Part shown: positions 9,488 through 19,597 of the stretch, in pieces | How positions within the stretch are numbered: the stretch's first letter is position 1 | Layout: every line of letters starts with the position of its first letter | Assembly: GCF_017876675.1 (NCBI RefSeq) | Contig: NZ_JAGIOI010000001.1 | Span: forward strand, 2,480,001 to 2,544,000 | Length of the DNA: 64,000 nt | Direction: 5' to 3' | Source: Arthrobacter stackebrandtii | GTDB lineage: Bacteria; Actinomycetota; Actinomycetes; Actinomycetales; Micrococcaceae | Translations under genes and position numbers: made by a program | The notes under the pieces: model-generated | The model's input: only the letters and a program-made list of their open reading frames with translations | The model's database searches: none | What the model was told of the DNA's origin: nothing

Positions 9488-10780
9488 CTACCGCACGCCC
9501 TTGACCTGGGCCACCGCGAGGGCGCCGGCCAGCGCCGTCGCCCCGGACACCAGAAACAGCAGCGTGAAGCCGCCCACGGCGCTGACCAGGAGCGCGCCCA
9601 GCATGGGCGCGAACGCCTGGGGCACGGTCAGGGCGATGTTCATGATCCCCAGGTCCTTGCCGCGGGAGAGCTGGTCTGGGAGAACTTCGGTGGCCAGTGC
9701 CTGGTCAACGGAAAGGAAGCAGCCGTAGCCCAGGCCCAGCAGCGCGGCACCGACGGTCGCGGCACCCATGGTGGGGATGAAGGCCAAGATCAGGGCAGCG
9801 GCGGCCTGCAGCACGGAGGCGCCAAAAACGAAGGCGCGGCGGCGGCCCAGCTTGTCGGAAAGCCGGCCCAGCCACAGCGAGGCGATGATGACAAACACCA
9901 TGTACACCAGGGTCAGCAGGATCAGCGAGTCCTCGGCGTTGGGCACCTGCAGCCCGTACATGAGGAAATAGAGCAGCAGGCTGGTGCCGAAGGCGTTGCC
10001 CAGGTTGACCAAGATGCGGCTCAGCAGGGTCCAGCCGAAATCGGGGAACTTGCGCGGGCTGATCCACAGGCCCTCGAGCAATGACCGCCAGGTGAGGGGC
10101 GGAACCACACCCGGCGGCAGCACGGCGTCGGGAATCAGCAACAGGAACGGCAGCCCCAGGACCACGAGAAGCCCGGCCATGAGCGCATATCCGCCAAAGG
10201 TGCTCAGGCCCAGGGTTGTCACAAGCACCAGCCCCGCAATGATGCCGATGGCCTGCGGGGCCGAGATCCAGCCGGACACGTAGCCGCGCTGGTTCACGGG
10301 GACCTGGTCGGAGATCGCTGCCGTGAGGGCTGCCGTCAGGACGCAGAAGAAGGTGCTGGCGGCGACCCAGCAGATGCCGATCCCCAGCAGCGAGGTTTGC
10401 AGGCCCAGGACCACCAACGATGCGGCGAATCCGGCCGTGCCTGCGGCAATCCATGGGCGACGGCGGCCGAAGCGCGATGTGGTGCGGTCGGAGAGGGCTC
10501 CGGTGAGCGGGTAGGCAACGAGTGCAAAGAGGCCGGCGACGCCCGAAATGTAACCGAACCCCAGGACGTTTTGAACCCAGTCGGTGGTGTTGAGGTACTT
10601 TTCGACTTGGAGCGGAAGCAGCAGCTGCACAGGCGTCAGCTGGGCAATCCATACGCCAAACCAGCTCAGTGCGAAGAAGAAGATCCAGCGCCCGCCCACC
10701 CGAACGGTGGGAACTGCGGCCAACGATTGAGTTGCCGGGGGAGTGGACACCCCGTTCGGTCCAGTGACTTTGCTCACCAC
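9488..10780 (-). CDS. MFS transporter, SLC45/sugar-type
   Basis: A 430-residue, 12-helix major facilitator. MFS loop motif A occurs twice in modified form: SDRTTSRFGRRRPWI between TM2 and TM3, and GRLSDKLGRRRAF in the second half. The RRRPWI variant is common in the SLC45/sucrose-type branch, so a sugar or drug/proton co-transporter is likely; the substrate is unknown. The start is one of two adjacent GTG codons (10780 or 10777). The gene is convergent with the large membrane protein and diverges from the S10 operon. Confidence 0.85.
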   Translation of the reverse strand: MVSKVTGPNGVSTPPATQSLAAVPTVRVGGRWIFFFALSWFGVWIAQLTPVQLLLPLQVEKYLNTTDWVQNVLGFGYISGVAGLFALVAYPLTGALSDRTTSRFGRRRPWIAAGTAGFAASLVVLGLQTSLLGIGICWVAASTFFCVLTAALTAAISDQVPVNQRGYVSGWISAPQAIGIIAGLVLVTTLGLSTFGGYALMAGLLVVLGLPFLLLIPDAVLPPGVVPPLTWRSLLEGLWISPRKFPDFGWTLLSRILVNLGNAFGTSLLLYFLMYGLQVPNAEDSLILLTLVYMVFVIIASLWLGRLSDKLGRRRAFVFGASVLQAAAALILAFIPTMGAATVGAALLGLGYGCFLSVDQALATEVLPDQLSRGKDLGIMNIALTVPQAFAPMLGALLVSAVGGFTLLFLVSGATALAGALAVAQVKGVR

Positions 10781-11204
10781 AAAAGCTTCTCACGACCGTC
10801 AAGAGGGGTGCCGAGTGCCGCCGCCGCGGCACATTGGGGCGCCCTGTTGGCAAGGCCACATGGAGGGGGATTGGTAATCAGGGGTGGAATCCGGCATACT
10901 TATTGAGTTGTTCAAGTGCTTTTTCGTGTCCCGGTCGAGATAATGCTCGATGCAGGGTCCAAGCTAAAGCCCAAACATAACCCAACCTTCCAAAAATGGA
11001 GCGGGTACGTGCGTGATTTATCGCGACACGCCCGACCGCGGGGGTCGGAGCTTCGATGGATTGAGGAACCCGGAAATATCCGGATTCAGTTCATTGGGAG
11101 CGTGGCTGTGAGTGCCACATTTGAACAGGAAAAGTAAACAGCGTTTACGTCAACAGCATCGCTCCTACAGGGTGCTTCGTTACAGGAAAGAGAGTCACGA
11201 CGCC
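10781..11204 (+). other. Leader/promoter region of the S10 operon
   Basis: About 420 bp without a credible gene. A GATAAT hexamer at 10939-10944 could be a -10 element but lacks a good -35 at 16-18 bp. A short hairpin (CGACC/GGTCG around 11033-11048) lies in the presumed long 5' leader. A 73-codon open frame at 10916-11137 has no family features and no good ribosome site. The leader is a reasonable place for ribosomal-protein feedback control, but no known r-leader fold was identified. Confidence 0.45.
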
Positions 11205-11513
11205 ATGGCGGGACAAAAAATCCGCATCCGGCTGAAGTCATATGACCACGAGGTCATTGATGTTTCAGCTCGGAAGATCGTTGAGACGGTCACGCGCGCA
11301 GGCGCAACGGTAGTCGGCCCCGTGCCGCTGCCCACCGAGAAGAACATTTACTGCGTAATTCGTTCACCTCACAAGTACAAGGACAGCCGCGAGCACTTTG
11401 AAATGCGCACGCACAAGCGTCTGATCGACATCATTGATCCCACGCCCAAGGCAGTTGATTCGCTCATGCGTCTCGACCTGCCGGCCGACGTGAACATCGA
11501 AATCAAACTGTAG
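11205..11513 (+). CDS. rpsJ: 30S ribosomal protein S10
   Basis: A 102-residue S10 (NusE), which sits in the 30S head and also joins NusB in antitermination. Hallmarks are [24 protein letters not shown] and [13 protein letters not shown]. The ATG at 11205 is chosen because it gives the family N-terminus [11 protein letters not shown] and follows GGAAAGAGAG; a longer upstream frame has no homology. It is the first gene of the S10 operon and 17 bp ahead of rplC. Confidence 0.98.
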   Translation: MAGQKIRIRLKSYDHEVIDVSARKIVETVTRAGATVVGPVPLPTEKNIYCVIRSPHKYKDSREHFEMRTHKRLIDIIDPTPKAVDSLMRLDLPADVNIEIKL

Positions 11514-11530
11514 GGAGGTGCTGAGAAACT

Positions 11531-12181
11531 ATGACCGCGACCCGAAACACTAAGGGCATCCTGGGCACGAAGCTCGGCATGACCCAGGTCTGGGACGAGA
11601 ACAACCTGCTTGTTCCCGTAACTGTTGTCCAGGCCGATTCCAATGTCATCACCCAGCTGCGCAACGCAGAGGTTGATGGCTACACCGCCGTTCAGATCGG
11701 CTACGGCCAGATCGATCCTCGCAAGGTGACCAAGCCCCTGGCTGGCCACTTCGAGAAGGCTGGTGTCACCCCCCGCCGCCACGTCGTCGAGCTGCGCACT
11801 GCAGACGCTGACAGCTACACCCTCGGCCAGGAGCTCTCCGTTGAGATCTTCGAAGCCGGCCAGAAGGTCGACGTCGTCGGCACTTCAAAGGGTAAGGGCT
11901 TCGCCGGTGTCATGAAGCGTCACGGCTTCCACGGCGCCCCGGCTTCGCACGGTGCTCACAAGAACCACCGCAAGCCCGGTTCCATCGGTGGCGCGTCCAC
12001 CCCTGGCCGCGTTTTCAAGGGTATGCGCATGGCAGGCCGTATGGGTGCCGAGCGCGTAACCACCGTGAACCTGACGGTCCACGGTGTTGACGCCGAGAAG
12101 TCGCTGCTGCTGATCAAGGGTGCCGTCCCCGGCGCCCGCGGCTCGGTCGTCCTGGTACGCACCGCCGTGAAGGGAGCATAA
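11531..12181 (+). CDS. rplC: 50S ribosomal protein L3
   Basis: A 216-residue L3, which binds 23S rRNA early in 50S assembly and extends a loop toward the peptidyl transferase centre. It shows [15 protein letters not shown] at the N-terminus and the loop region [39 protein letters not shown] precedes the ATG. It is followed 4 bp later by rplD, so the genes are probably translationally coupled. Confidence 0.98.
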   Translation: MTATRNTKGILGTKLGMTQVWDENNLLVPVTVVQADSNVITQLRNAEVDGYTAVQIGYGQIDPRKVTKPLAGHFEKAGVTPRRHVVELRTADADSYTLGQELSVEIFEAGQKVDVVGTSKGKGFAGVMKRHGFHGAPASHGAHKNHRKPGSIGGASTPGRVFKGMRMAGRMGAERVTTVNLTVHGVDAEKSLLLIKGAVPGARGSVVLVRTAVKGA

Positions 12182-12185
12182 GTAA

Positions 12186-13025
12186 ATGGCTACTGTAAAA
12201 GTTGACCTGCCTGCAGAGATCTTCGACGTACAGACCAACGTGCCCTTGCTGCACCAGGTTGTCGTTGCACAGCTCGCTGCTGCCCGCCAGGGCACGCACA
12301 AGACCAAGACCCGCGCCGAAGTATCCGGTGCCGGCCGCAAGCCGTTCGCACAGAAGGGCACCGGCCGCGCCCGTCAGGGTTCCATCCGCGCCCCTCACAT
12401 GACCGGCGGTGGCGTTGTCCACGGTCCGACCCCTCGTGACTACAGCCAGCGCACGCCCAAGAAGATGAAGGCTGCTGCACTGCGCGGCGCCCTGTCTGAC
12501 CGTGCACGCAACGGCCGCATCCACGTCATTGCTGAACTGGTTGCCGGCTCCACGCCGTCCACCAAGGCTGCAAAGGCCACCCTCGCCGCTGTCACCTCAC
12601 GCAAGAGCGTTTTGGTTGTCATCGAGCGCGCCAACGACGTTGCCGCACTGAGCGTTCGCAACATCGAGAACCTGCACGTCATCTACGTTGACCAGCTCAA
12701 CACCTATGACGTACTGATCTCCGACGACATCATTTTCACCCAGGCAGCCTACGAGATCTTCGTCTCCGGCCGTGCCGCTGCTGAAGCTTTCGCTTCCAGC
12801 CTCCTGGTTGTTGAAGAAGTCGTCGTTGCCGAAACCGCTGCTGCAGGTGCCGAAGGCTCCATCAAGGGCAACAAGGACTCCATGAAGTACCACGTGCCTG
12901 GTTCACGCTGGTACGAGGCCACTGAGGCCGAAGTTTGGTTTGCAACGGTAGAGGACGCCAAGGCCGCAGGCTTTGTTCCCGCCGGCGGCGAAGCTGCCCA
13001 GACCATTAAGGAGGACGGCAAGTGA
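12186..13025 (+). CDS. rplD: 50S ribosomal protein L4 with extra C-terminal domain
   Basis: Residues 1-205 are a normal L4, a 50S exit-tunnel protein and S10-operon autoregulator in some bacteria. The loop [20 protein letters not shown] and [17 protein letters not shown] are present. The protein does not stop there: a short Ala/Val/Glu linker (206-223) leads to about 56 extra residues with [22 protein letters not shown] and AAGFVPAGG. This pattern matches, from memory, a small actinobacterial domain ('sunset' type) usually found at the ends of secreted nucleases. The frame is intact and the stop overlaps the rplW start by 4 bp, so the tail is genuinely in the gene. Its role on the ribosome is unknown. 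Confidence 0.95.
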   Translation: MATVKVDLPAEIFDVQTNVPLLHQVVVAQLAAARQGTHKTKTRAEVSGAGRKPFAQKGTGRARQGSIRAPHMTGGGVVHGPTPRDYSQRTPKKMKAAALRGALSDRARNGRIHVIAELVAGSTPSTKAAKATLAAVTSRKSVLVVIERANDVAALSVRNIENLHVIYVDQLNTYDVLISDDIIFTQAAYEIFVSGRAAAEAFASSLLVVEEVVVAETAAAGAEGSIKGNKDSMKYHVPGSRWYEATEAEVWFATVEDAKAAGFVPAGGEAAQTIKEDGK

Positions 13026-13327
13026 GCGCCGTTACCATCAAGGATCCGCGCGACGTAGTGCTTGCACCGGTCGTCTCGGAAAAGAGCTACGGCTTGATCG
13101 ACGAAGGCAAGTACACCTTCCTGGTTGACCCCCGCTCCAACAAGACCGAGATCAAGCTGGCCGTGGAGAAAATCTTCTCCGTCAAGGTCGACTCGATCAA
13201 CACCATCAACCGTGCCGGTAAGCGCAAGCGCACCCGTTTCGGCTGGGGACAGCGCAAGAACACCAAGCGCGCCATTGTCTCCCTGCGCGAAGGCACGATC
13301 GACATCTTCGGCGGTCCGCTTTCATAA
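13022..13327 (+). CDS. rplW: 50S ribosomal protein L23
   Basis: A 101-residue L23, located at the exit tunnel and a docking site for trigger factor and SRP. Motifs are [21 protein letters not shown] and [13 protein letters not shown]. The GTG start overlaps the rplD stop (GTGA), indicating translational coupling. Length and position are standard. Confidence 0.98.
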   Translation: MSAVTIKDPRDVVLAPVVSEKSYGLIDEGKYTFLVDPRSNKTEIKLAVEKIFSVKVDSINTINRAGKRKRTRFGWGQRKNTKRAIVSLREGTIDIFGGPLS

Positions 13328-13357
13328 GCGGAGACCACTTTAACGAGGAAATAAACT

Positions 13358-14197
13358 ATGGCAATCCGTAAATACAAGCCGACAACCCCGGGCCGTCGTG
13401 GCTCGAGCGTTGCCGACTTCGCAGAAATCACGCGGTCGACTCCGGAGAAGTCTCTGGTCCGTCCCCTGCCCAAGAAGGGCGGCCGCAACAACACCGGTCG
13501 TATCACGACGCGTCACAAGGGTGGTGGCCACAAGCGCCAGTACCGCCTGATTGACTTCCGTCGCCACGACAAGGATGGCGTCAACGCCCGCGTAGCTGAG
13601 ATCGAGTACGATCCCAACCGCACGGCGCGCATTGCCCTCCTGCACTACGTTGATGGCACCAAGCGCTACATCATTGCCCCCAACAAGCTCAAGCAGGGCG
13701 ACTTCGTAGAAGCCGGCCCCGCAGCTGACATCAAGCCTGGCAACAACCTGCCGTTGCGCAACATCCCCGTGGGTACTGTTATCCACGCTGTGGAGCTGCG
13801 TCCCGGCGGCGGTGCCAAGATGGCCCGTTCAGCTGGTGCTTCGGTTCAGCTCGTCGCCAAGGAAGGCAAGTTCGCCCAGCTGCGTCTGCCCTCCGGCGAA
13901 ATCCGCAACGTCGATGCGCGCTGCCGCGCGACCGTCGGCGAAGTTGGCAACGCTGAGCAGTCCAACATCAACTGGGGCAAGGCTGGCCGCATGCGCTGGA
14001 AGGGCGTTCGCCCGACCGTCCGCGGTGTTGTCATGAACCCTGTTGATCACCCGCATGGTGGTGGTGAAGGCAAGACCTCCGGTGGACGTCACCCGGTCAA
14101 CCCGAACGGTAAGCGCGAAGGCCGCACCCGCCGTCCCAACAAAGAGAGCGACAAGCTGATTGTTCGTCGCCGCCGTTCTGGCAAGAACAAGCGATAG
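13358..14197 (+). CDS. rplB: 50S ribosomal protein L2
   Basis: A 279-residue L2, one of the proteins closest to the peptidyl transferase centre and needed for subunit association. It shows [19 protein letters not shown], the [19 protein letters not shown] region and the signature [14 protein letters not shown] with its conserved His. GAGGAA precedes the ATG. It lies 12 bp before rpsS. Confidence 0.99.
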   Translation: MAIRKYKPTTPGRRGSSVADFAEITRSTPEKSLVRPLPKKGGRNNTGRITTRHKGGGHKRQYRLIDFRRHDKDGVNARVAEIEYDPNRTARIALLHYVDGTKRYIIAPNKLKQGDFVEAGPAADIKPGNNLPLRNIPVGTVIHAVELRPGGGAKMARSAGASVQLVAKEGKFAQLRLPSGEIRNVDARCRATVGEVGNAEQSNINWGKAGRMRWKGVRPTVRGVVMNPVDHPHGGGEGKTSGGRHPVNPNGKREGRTRRPNKESDKLIVRRRRSGKNKR

Positions 14198-14209
14198 GAG
14201 CCTGGAGAC

Positions 14210-14491
14210 ATGCCACGTAGCCTGAAGAAGGGTCCTTTCGTTGACCAGCACCTCTTTGTCAAGGTAGCTCGGGAGAACGAAAAGGGCACCAAGAACGTAA
14301 TTAAGACCTGGTCCCGCCGCTCGATGATCGTGCCCGATATGTTGGGTCACACGATTGCCGTGCATGACGGTCGCAAGCACATCCCCGTGTTTGTTACCGA
14401 GTCGATGGTCGGGCACAAGCTCGGCGAATTCGCCCCCACGCGGACATTCCGCGGCCATGTCAAGGACGACCGTAAGGGCAAGCGCCGCTAA
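14210..14491 (+). CDS. rpsS: 30S ribosomal protein S19
   Basis: A 93-residue S19, which pairs with S13 in the 30S head near the A-site tRNA. It begins [15 protein letters not shown] and carries [40 protein letters not shown] precedes the start. Confidence 0.98.
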   Translation: MPRSLKKGPFVDQHLFVKVARENEKGTKNVIKTWSRRSMIVPDMLGHTIAVHDGRKHIPVFVTESMVGHKLGEFAPTRTFRGHVKDDRKGKRR

Positions 14492-14530
14492 GGCGCTTGA
14501 CTTTACGGCTAAGACGAGAGAGAGATAGCA

Positions 14531-14896
14531 ATGGAAGCCAAGGCAAGTGCGCGTCATCTGCGCGTAACGCCTATGAAGGCCCGGCGCGTCGTCAACCTGA
14601 TTCGTGGCAAGCAGGCGAATGAGGCATTGGCGATTCTGAAGTTTGCCCCCCAGGGCGCTTCTGAGCCGGTATTCAAGGTAGTCCAGTCCGCAGTGGCTAA
14701 CGCCCGCGTTCTGGCAGATCGCGACAGCATCGCGTTCAACGAAAATGATCTGTACATCAGCGAGATCTTCGTCGATGAAGGCCCCACCATGAAGCGGTTC
14801 CAGCCGCGGGCACAGGGCCGTGCATTCCAGATCAAGAAGCGCACCAGCCACGTCACCGTGGTTGTCGCTACACCCGAGAAAGAGGAGGTTCGCTAA
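14531..14896 (+). CDS. rplV: 50S ribosomal protein L22
   Basis: A 121-residue L22, whose beta-hairpin lines the exit tunnel and is a known site of macrolide resistance changes. It shows [21 protein letters not shown] and the hairpin region [16 protein letters not shown]. The sequence looks wild-type, with no hairpin insertion or deletion apparent. Its stop codon abuts the GTG of rpsC. Confidence 0.98.
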   Translation: MEAKASARHLRVTPMKARRVVNLIRGKQANEALAILKFAPQGASEPVFKVVQSAVANARVLADRDSIAFNENDLYISEIFVDEGPTMKRFQPRAQGRAFQIKKRTSHVTVVVATPEKEEVR

Positions 14897-15739
14897 GTGG
14901 GACAGAAAGTAAACCCGCACGGATTCCGTCTCGGGATCACCACGGATCACCGTTCACACTGGTTCGCGGACAGCAACAAGCCGGGCCAGCGTTACAAGGA
15001 CTTCGTAAAAGAAGACATCCAGATCCGCGCACTCATGTCCACGGGCATGGACCGCGCCGGTATCTCCAAGGTTGAAATCGAGCGCACCCGCGACCGTGTT
15101 CGTGTGGACATCCACACGGCACGTCCGGGCATCGTGATCGGCCGCCGTGGAGCCGAAGCAGACCGCATCCGCGGCGAGCTCGAGAAGCTCACCGGCAAGC
15201 AGGTCCAGCTCAACATCCTGGAAGTCAAGAACCCGGAAGCTGATGCTCAGCTCGTTGCCCAGGGCATCGCCGAGCAGCTGACTTCACGTGTGGCATTCCG
15301 CCGCGCAATGAAGAAGGCCATGCAGTCCGCACAGCGCACCGGCAGCGTCAAGGGCATCCGTGTCGCTTGCGCCGGTCGCCTGGGTGGCGCTGAAATGTCG
15401 CGCACCGAGTTCTACCGTGAAGGTCGTGTGCCCCTGCACACCCTGCGCGCCAACATCGATTACGGCTTCTTCGAAGCCAAGACCGTGTTTGGCCGCATTG
15501 GTGTCAAGGTCTGGATCTACAAGGGCGATGTCACGAGCAAGGAACTGGCTGCCCAGGCAGCTGCTGCTCCTGCCCGTGGCCGTGGCCCGCGCCGTGACGG
15601 CGATGACCGCGGAAACCGCGGCCCTCGCGGTGGCGGACGTCGCAACGACCGCAACGAGCGCACCGAGGCAGCTGCCCCGGTTGAAGCTCCTGTAGCTGCA
15701 GAGGTTGCAGCTCCGGCAGTAGAAGGAGGAGAAGCGTAA
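14897..15739 (+). CDS. rpsC: 30S ribosomal protein S3 with RGG/Ala-rich tail
   Basis: A 280-residue S3, part of the mRNA entry site and helicase activity of the 30S. It has the KH domain ([18 protein letters not shown]) and the S3 C-domain ([31 protein letters not shown]). After about residue 215 a disordered tail follows: an Arg/Gly segment ([20 protein letters not shown]) and then Ala/Val/Glu repeats. E. coli S3 is 233 residues. The GTG at 14897 directly follows the rplV stop and uses GAGGAGG inside rplV. Confidence 0.98.
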   Translation: MGQKVNPHGFRLGITTDHRSHWFADSNKPGQRYKDFVKEDIQIRALMSTGMDRAGISKVEIERTRDRVRVDIHTARPGIVIGRRGAEADRIRGELEKLTGKQVQLNILEVKNPEADAQLVAQGIAEQLTSRVAFRRAMKKAMQSAQRTGSVKGIRVACAGRLGGAEMSRTEFYREGRVPLHTLRANIDYGFFEAKTVFGRIGVKVWIYKGDVTSKELAAQAAAAPARGRGPRRDGDDRGNRGPRGGGRRNDRNERTEAAAPVEAPVAAEVAAPAVEGGEA

Positions 15740-16156
15740 ATGCTTATCCCACGTCGAGTAAAGCACCGTAAGCAGCACCACCCCGGCCGCTCGGGCCAGG
15801 CAACGGGCGGCACCACGGTATCGTTCGGCGAGTGGGGCATTCAGGCCCTCTCCCCGGCATACGTGACCAACCGCCAGATCGAGTCCGCTCGTATCGCCAT
15901 GACCCGTCACATCAAGCGTGGCGGTAAGGTGTGGATCAACATCTACCCTGACCGTCCCTTGACGAAGAAGCCGGCCGAAACCCGCATGGGTTCCGGTAAG
16001 GGTTCACCCGAGTGGTGGATCGCAAACGTCAAGCCGGGCCGTGTTCTCTTTGAACTCTCCGGTGTATCAGAAGAGGTAGCACGCGAGGCCCTGCGCCTGG
16101 CAATCCACAAGCTGCCGTTGAAAGCACGCATTGTGCGTCGCGAAGGTGGTGAGTAG
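15740..16156 (+). CDS. rplP: 50S ribosomal protein L16
   Basis: A 138-residue L16, located near the A-site tRNA elbow. It begins [17 protein letters not shown] and contains [27 protein letters not shown] and [13 protein letters not shown]. The start abuts the rpsC stop with AGGAGGAGAAG upstream, so coupling is likely. Confidence 0.99.
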   Translation: MLIPRRVKHRKQHHPGRSGQATGGTTVSFGEWGIQALSPAYVTNRQIESARIAMTRHIKRGGKVWINIYPDRPLTKKPAETRMGSGKGSPEWWIANVKPGRVLFELSGVSEEVAREALRLAIHKLPLKARIVRREGGE

Positions 16157-16158
16157 AG

Positions 16159-16482
16159 ATGTCAGTTGGTTCCAAGGAACTTGCCCCTGCACAGCTTGAC
16201 GGGTTTGACAATGCACGTCTTGTTGAAGAACTCCGCAAGGCTAAGGAAGAACTGTTCAACCTGCGCTTCCAGTCGGCCACCGGCCAGCTGGAAAGCCACG
16301 GCCGTCTGCGCGTTGTAAAGCGCGACATCGCCCGCATCTACACGGTGCTGCGCGAACGCGAGCTGGGCATTCGCCCGGACGTGGTTGCCGCTGCACCCGT
16401 GGAGAAGGCCTCCAAGAAGGCTGACAAGGAAGCCAAGAAGGCCTCCAAGAAGGCTGAAACATCTGAGGAGGACGCCAAGTGA
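16159..16482 (+). CDS. rpmC: 50S ribosomal protein L29 with Lys/Ala tail
   Basis: A 107-residue L29, a small exit-site protein contacting L23 and nascent-chain factors. The core (residues 8-75) has [18 protein letters not shown] and [17 protein letters not shown]. About 35 extra residues form a Lys/Ala/Glu repeat tail ([20 protein letters not shown]), longer than the ~65-residue E. coli protein. Its stop overlaps the rpsQ start by 4 bp. Confidence 0.97.
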   Translation: MSVGSKELAPAQLDGFDNARLVEELRKAKEELFNLRFQSATGQLESHGRLRVVKRDIARIYTVLRERELGIRPDVVAAAPVEKASKKADKEAKKASKKAETSEEDAK

Positions 16483-16775
16483 GCGATTCTGTAAACAACA
16501 CCGAAACTGGCGCTGAGACGACAGTACGCAACGAGCGCAAGAAGCTCCGTGGCTACGTTGTCTCCGACAAGATGGACAAGACCATCGTTGTTGAGGTTGA
16601 AGACCGCGTAAAGCACGCTCTTTACGGCAAGGTCCTGCGCCGCAACAAGAAGTACAAGGCTCACGATGAAGAGAACAGCGCCGGCATCGGCGACCTGGTC
16701 ATCATCTCCGAGACCCGCCCGCTCTCCGCAACCAAGCGCTTCCGCCTGGTTGAGATCGTTGAGAAGGCCAAGTAA
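16479..16775 (+). CDS. rpsQ: 30S ribosomal protein S17
   Basis: A 98-residue S17, an OB-fold primary 16S binder. It shows [20 protein letters not shown] and the S17 signature [23 protein letters not shown]. The GTG start overlaps rpmC (GTGA). It is the last gene of the S10 operon, closed by the hairpin at 16813. Confidence 0.98.
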   Translation: MSDSVNNTETGAETTVRNERKKLRGYVVSDKMDKTIVVEVEDRVKHALYGKVLRRNKKYKAHDEENSAGIGDLVIISETRPLSATKRFRLVEIVEKAK

Positions 16776-16812
16776 GCATTCCCGCCCCACGGCTGGACTT
16801 GTGAACTGAAGC

Positions 16813-16855
16813 GTTGGGCCCGTTGCCACTTGTGGCGGCGGGCCCAACTGCTTTT
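16813..16855 (+). terminator. S10 operon terminator
   Basis: A 17-bp stem (16813-16829 against 16832-16848, with two G-U type pairs) is followed by TGCTTTT. It lies 37 bp after the rpsQ stop. Confidence 0.85.
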
Positions 16856-16856
16856 A

Positions 16857-16941
16857 AGCACGACGGCGGAGCCCGGCAATAGTGGGCGAGGTAACGCCCG
16901 CGGCGGGCCGGCAGCGCTCGGCGGGGCCACGCCGTCGTGCT
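16857..16941. repeat. Inverted repeat with AGCACGACGGCG ends
   Basis: AGCACGACGGCG at 16857-16868 is mirrored by CGCCGTCGTGCT near 16930-16941, enclosing GC-rich palindromic sequence. The same end motif recurs in hairpins at 1775, 41991-42035 and 59038-59076. It could be a second terminator or a small dispersed palindrome. Confidence 0.6.
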
Positions 16942-17218
16942 AAGATTATTTATTGCTGCGCTTTTTCTGTGCCACCAAACGGTTGGCTGCAGTGGGTGCG
17001 CAATTACCTCGTAAATGCTTCGTGCCACTACAAACTGCCGTCTGGCGCGTGATTCTTCACGCAATGGGCCGGAACGGAAAGTGCAGTTGGCATGAAATGT
17101 TTAGGCGCGTTGTGGCAAAATCCAGGCGCGTCGAGAGACATCCCGAACAATACGTTCCGCAAGGCTTGTCCACAGATGGCTTGTGTCCAAGAACCGGCGC
17201 GACGAACAGGAGATACTA
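16942..17218 (+). other. Promoter/leader region of the spc operon
   Basis: Together with the two hairpins before it, this makes a 443-bp gene-free interval between rpsQ and rplN. It is AT-richer than its surroundings, as expected of a promoter region, but I could not fix -35/-10 boxes with confidence. No small gene was seen. Confidence 0.4.
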
Positions 17219-17587
17219 GTGATTCAGCAGGAGTCGCGGCTTAAGGTCGCCGACAACACGGGTGCCAAGGAAATCTTGACCATCCGCGTTCTCGGTGGAT
17301 CCGGGCGCCGCTACGCAGGCATTGGCGACACCATTGTCGCAACCGTCAAGGATGCTATTCCCGGCGGTAACGTAAAGAAGGGTGACGTCGTCAAGGCTGT
17401 CATCGTTCGCACCAAGAAGGAACGCCGTCGTCCGGACGGTTCCTACATCAAGTTCGATGAGAATGCAGCTGTCATTCTCAAGGCTGACGGGGACCCCCGC
17501 GGTACCCGTATCTTCGGCCCGGTTGGACGTGAACTTCGCGACAAGAAGTTCATGAAGATCATCTCGTTGGCTCCGGAGGTGCTGTAA
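17219..17587 (+). CDS. rplN: 50S ribosomal protein L14
   Basis: A 122-residue L14, at the 50S interface and the binding site of the RsfS silencing factor. It begins with the family sequence [19 protein letters not shown]. The GTG at 17219 is chosen because it gives exactly that N-terminus and follows AGGAGA; a GTG 12 codons upstream gives an unmatched extension. It is the first gene of the spc operon. Confidence 0.98.
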   Translation: MIQQESRLKVADNTGAKEILTIRVLGGSGRRYAGIGDTIVATVKDAIPGGNVKKGDVVKAVIVRTKKERRRPDGSYIKFDENAAVILKADGDPRGTRIFGPVGRELRDKKFMKIISLAPEVL

Positions 17588-17590
17588 CTT

Positions 17591-17953
17591 ATGGCAAAGA
17601 TCAAGAAGGGTGACCTGGTTCAGGTCATCACAGGCGCCAAGGCTGAGCGTGGCGGCGACCGTGGCAAGCAGGGCAAGGTCCTGAAGGTGTACACCGAAAC
17701 CAACCGCGTGTTGGTTGAGGGCGTAAACCGCGTCACCAAGCACACCAAGGCCGGCCAGACCGATCGTGGCACCAACACCGGTGGCATCGAGATCGTCGAG
17801 GCCCCGATTCACATCTCCAACGTTGCTGTAGTGGACCCGTCCACGAAGAAGCCGACCCGTGTTGGCTACCGCATCGAAACCGTTGAGCGCGATGGCCGCG
17901 AGCGTCAAGTACGCATCCGCGTTGCCAAGACCTCGGGGAAGGACCTGCCATGA
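17591..17953 (+). CDS. rplX: 50S ribosomal protein L24
   Basis: A 120-residue L24, a 50S assembly initiator with a KOW motif. It shows [27 protein letters not shown] and [10 protein letters not shown]. It starts 3 bp after rplN and overlaps rplE by 4 bp (ATGA). Confidence 0.98.
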   Translation: MAKIKKGDLVQVITGAKAERGGDRGKQGKVLKVYTETNRVLVEGVNRVTKHTKAGQTDRGTNTGGIEIVEAPIHISNVAVVDPSTKKPTRVGYRIETVERDGRERQVRIRVAKTSGKDLP

Positions 17954-18534
17954 GCGCCGTAGTTGCAGAGAACACACCGAAGATCACACCCCGCCTGAAG
18001 ACCCGCTACGCAGCGGAAATCAAGGCTACCCTGATCGAGGAGTTCAAGTACGCAAACGTCAACCAGGTTCCGCGCCTGGTGAAGGTTGTTGTCAACATGG
18101 GTGTTGGAGATGCCGCAAAGGACTCCAAGCTCATTGACGGCGCCGTTCGCGACCTCACCGCCATCACCGGCCAGAAGCCCCAGGTTTCCAAGGCCCGCAA
18201 GTCGATCGCACAGTTCAAGCTGCGCGAAGGCATGCCGATCGGCTGCCACGCAACCTTGCGCGGCGACCGCATGTGGGAATTCGTGGACCGCTTGGTCACC
18301 CTCGCACTGCCCCGTATCCGCGACTTCCGCGGCCTGAGCGGCAAGCAGTTCGACGGCAACGGCAACTACACCTTCGGTCTGACCGAGCAGGTTATGTTCC
18401 ACGAGATCGACCAGGATTCCATTGACCGCCCCCGCGGCATGGACATCACCGTCGTGACCACCGCCAAGACAGATGACGAAGGCCGCGCGCTGCTCAAGGC
18501 GCTTGGCTTCCCGTTCAAATCCGAAGATAAATAA
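17950..18534 (+). CDS. rplE: 50S ribosomal protein L5
   Basis: A 194-residue L5, which binds 5S rRNA and forms the intersubunit bridge to S13. It shows [39 protein letters not shown] and [20 protein letters not shown]. The next gene is rpsH, 103 bp away; no rpsN (S14) lies between them, unlike the classic E. coli order. Confidence 0.98.
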   Translation: MSAVVAENTPKITPRLKTRYAAEIKATLIEEFKYANVNQVPRLVKVVVNMGVGDAAKDSKLIDGAVRDLTAITGQKPQVSKARKSIAQFKLREGMPIGCHATLRGDRMWEFVDRLVTLALPRIRDFRGLSGKQFDGNGNYTFGLTEQVMFHEIDQDSIDRPRGMDITVVTTAKTDDEGRALLKALGFPFKSEDK

Positions 18535-18637
18535 TCTACGTAAAAGGTCCGTTCTGCGGAGCCTGCACACTGGAAGTTGATTCCATGCTGCCGGCAGTCC
18601 GCGAAGGAAACCGTTACGAGGAAGGGCAAGCGCCCAA

Positions 18638-19036
18638 ATGACAATGACAGATCCTGTCGCAGACATGCTTACGCGTCTGCGCAACGCAAACTCGGCACAC
18701 CACGACACCGTGTCCATGCCGTTCAGCAAGCTCAAGGGCCACGTCGCCGACATCCTCAAGGCAGAGGGCTACATCTCCGCCTGGAAGGTTGAAGACGCCG
18801 AGGTTGGCAAGAAGCTGACCATCGACTTGAAGTACGGCCCCAGCCGCGAGCGTTCAATCGCCGGCCTGCGCCGCATCTCCAAGCCCGGACTGCGCGTTTA
18901 CGCAAAGTCCACCAACCTGCCCAGCGTTCTGGGTGGGCTGGGTGTCGCCATCCTGTCGACGTCTTCCGGTCTGCTGACCGACCGCCAGGCTGCCAAGAAG
19001 GGCGTGGGTGGGGAAGTCCTCGCCTACGTCTGGTAG
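18638..19036 (+). CDS. rpsH: 30S ribosomal protein S8
   Basis: A 132-residue S8, a primary 16S binder and the spc-operon regulator in E. coli. It shows [18 protein letters not shown] and the C-terminal signature [34 protein letters not shown] site precedes the ATG. Confidence 0.98.
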   Translation: MTMTDPVADMLTRLRNANSAHHDTVSMPFSKLKGHVADILKAEGYISAWKVEDAEVGKKLTIDLKYGPSRERSIAGLRRISKPGLRVYAKSTNLPSVLGGLGVAILSTSSGLLTDRQAAKKGVGGEVLAYVW

Positions 19037-19058
19037 CAGAGAGAGAAGGGAAAGAACT

Positions 19059-19595
19059 ATGTCACGTATTGGACGTCTCCCCATCTCCGTGCCTGCCGGC
19101 GTCGAGGTCAAGGTTGAAGACAACCTGGTTTCCGTCAAGGGCCCGAAGGGAACGCTGCAGCACACTGTTGCCAGCCCCATCACGGTAGCTCTCGAAGAGA
19201 ACACCATCACCGTTAGCCGCCCCAACGATGAGCGCGAATCACGCTCACTCCACGGTCTGACCCGCACCCTCATTGACAACCTGATCATCGGTGTCACTGC
19301 GGGCTACGAGAAGAAGCTGGAAATCGTTGGAACCGGTTACCGCGTAGTTGCCAAGGGCTCCAGCCTTGAGTTCGCTCTCGGCTTCAGCCACCCGGTAGTC
19401 ATCGAGGCTCCCGAAGGCATCACACTGGCAGTTGAGAGCCCCACAAAGCTCTCCGTGTCAGGCATTGACAAGCAGCAGGTGGGCGAAGTTGCTGCCAACA
19501 TCCGCAAGCTGCGCAAGTCCGACCCGTACAAGGGTAAGGGCGTACGCTACGCCGGCGAAATCATCCGCCGCAAGGTCGGAAAGGCTGGTAAGTAA
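19059..19595 (+). CDS. rplF: 50S ribosomal protein L6
   Basis: A 178-residue L6, located near the factor-binding centre of the 50S. It begins [17 protein letters not shown] and carries GTGYRV in the middle and the signature [25 protein letters not shown] at the end. The ATG at 19059 follows GAGAAGGGAAAG and gives the family N-terminus; an upstream in-frame ATG at 19008 lies inside rpsH. Confidence 0.98.
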   Translation: MSRIGRLPISVPAGVEVKVEDNLVSVKGPKGTLQHTVASPITVALEENTITVSRPNDERESRSLHGLTRTLIDNLIIGVTAGYEKKLEIVGTGYRVVAKGSSLEFALGFSHPVVIEAPEGITLAVESPTKLSVSGIDKQQVGEVAANIRKLRKSDPYKGKGVRYAGEIIRRKVGKAGK

Positions 19596-19597
19596 CC

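Noticed and set aside
10916-11137. 73-codon open frame upstream of rpsJ
   Set aside because: No family features, no good ribosome site, and it lies in the expected S10 leader.
18535-18637. Missing or hidden rpsN between rplE and rpsH
   Set aside because: The 103-bp gap cannot encode S14 (~61 residues need ~186 bp) and contains no CxxC pattern; the gene is presumably elsewhere.
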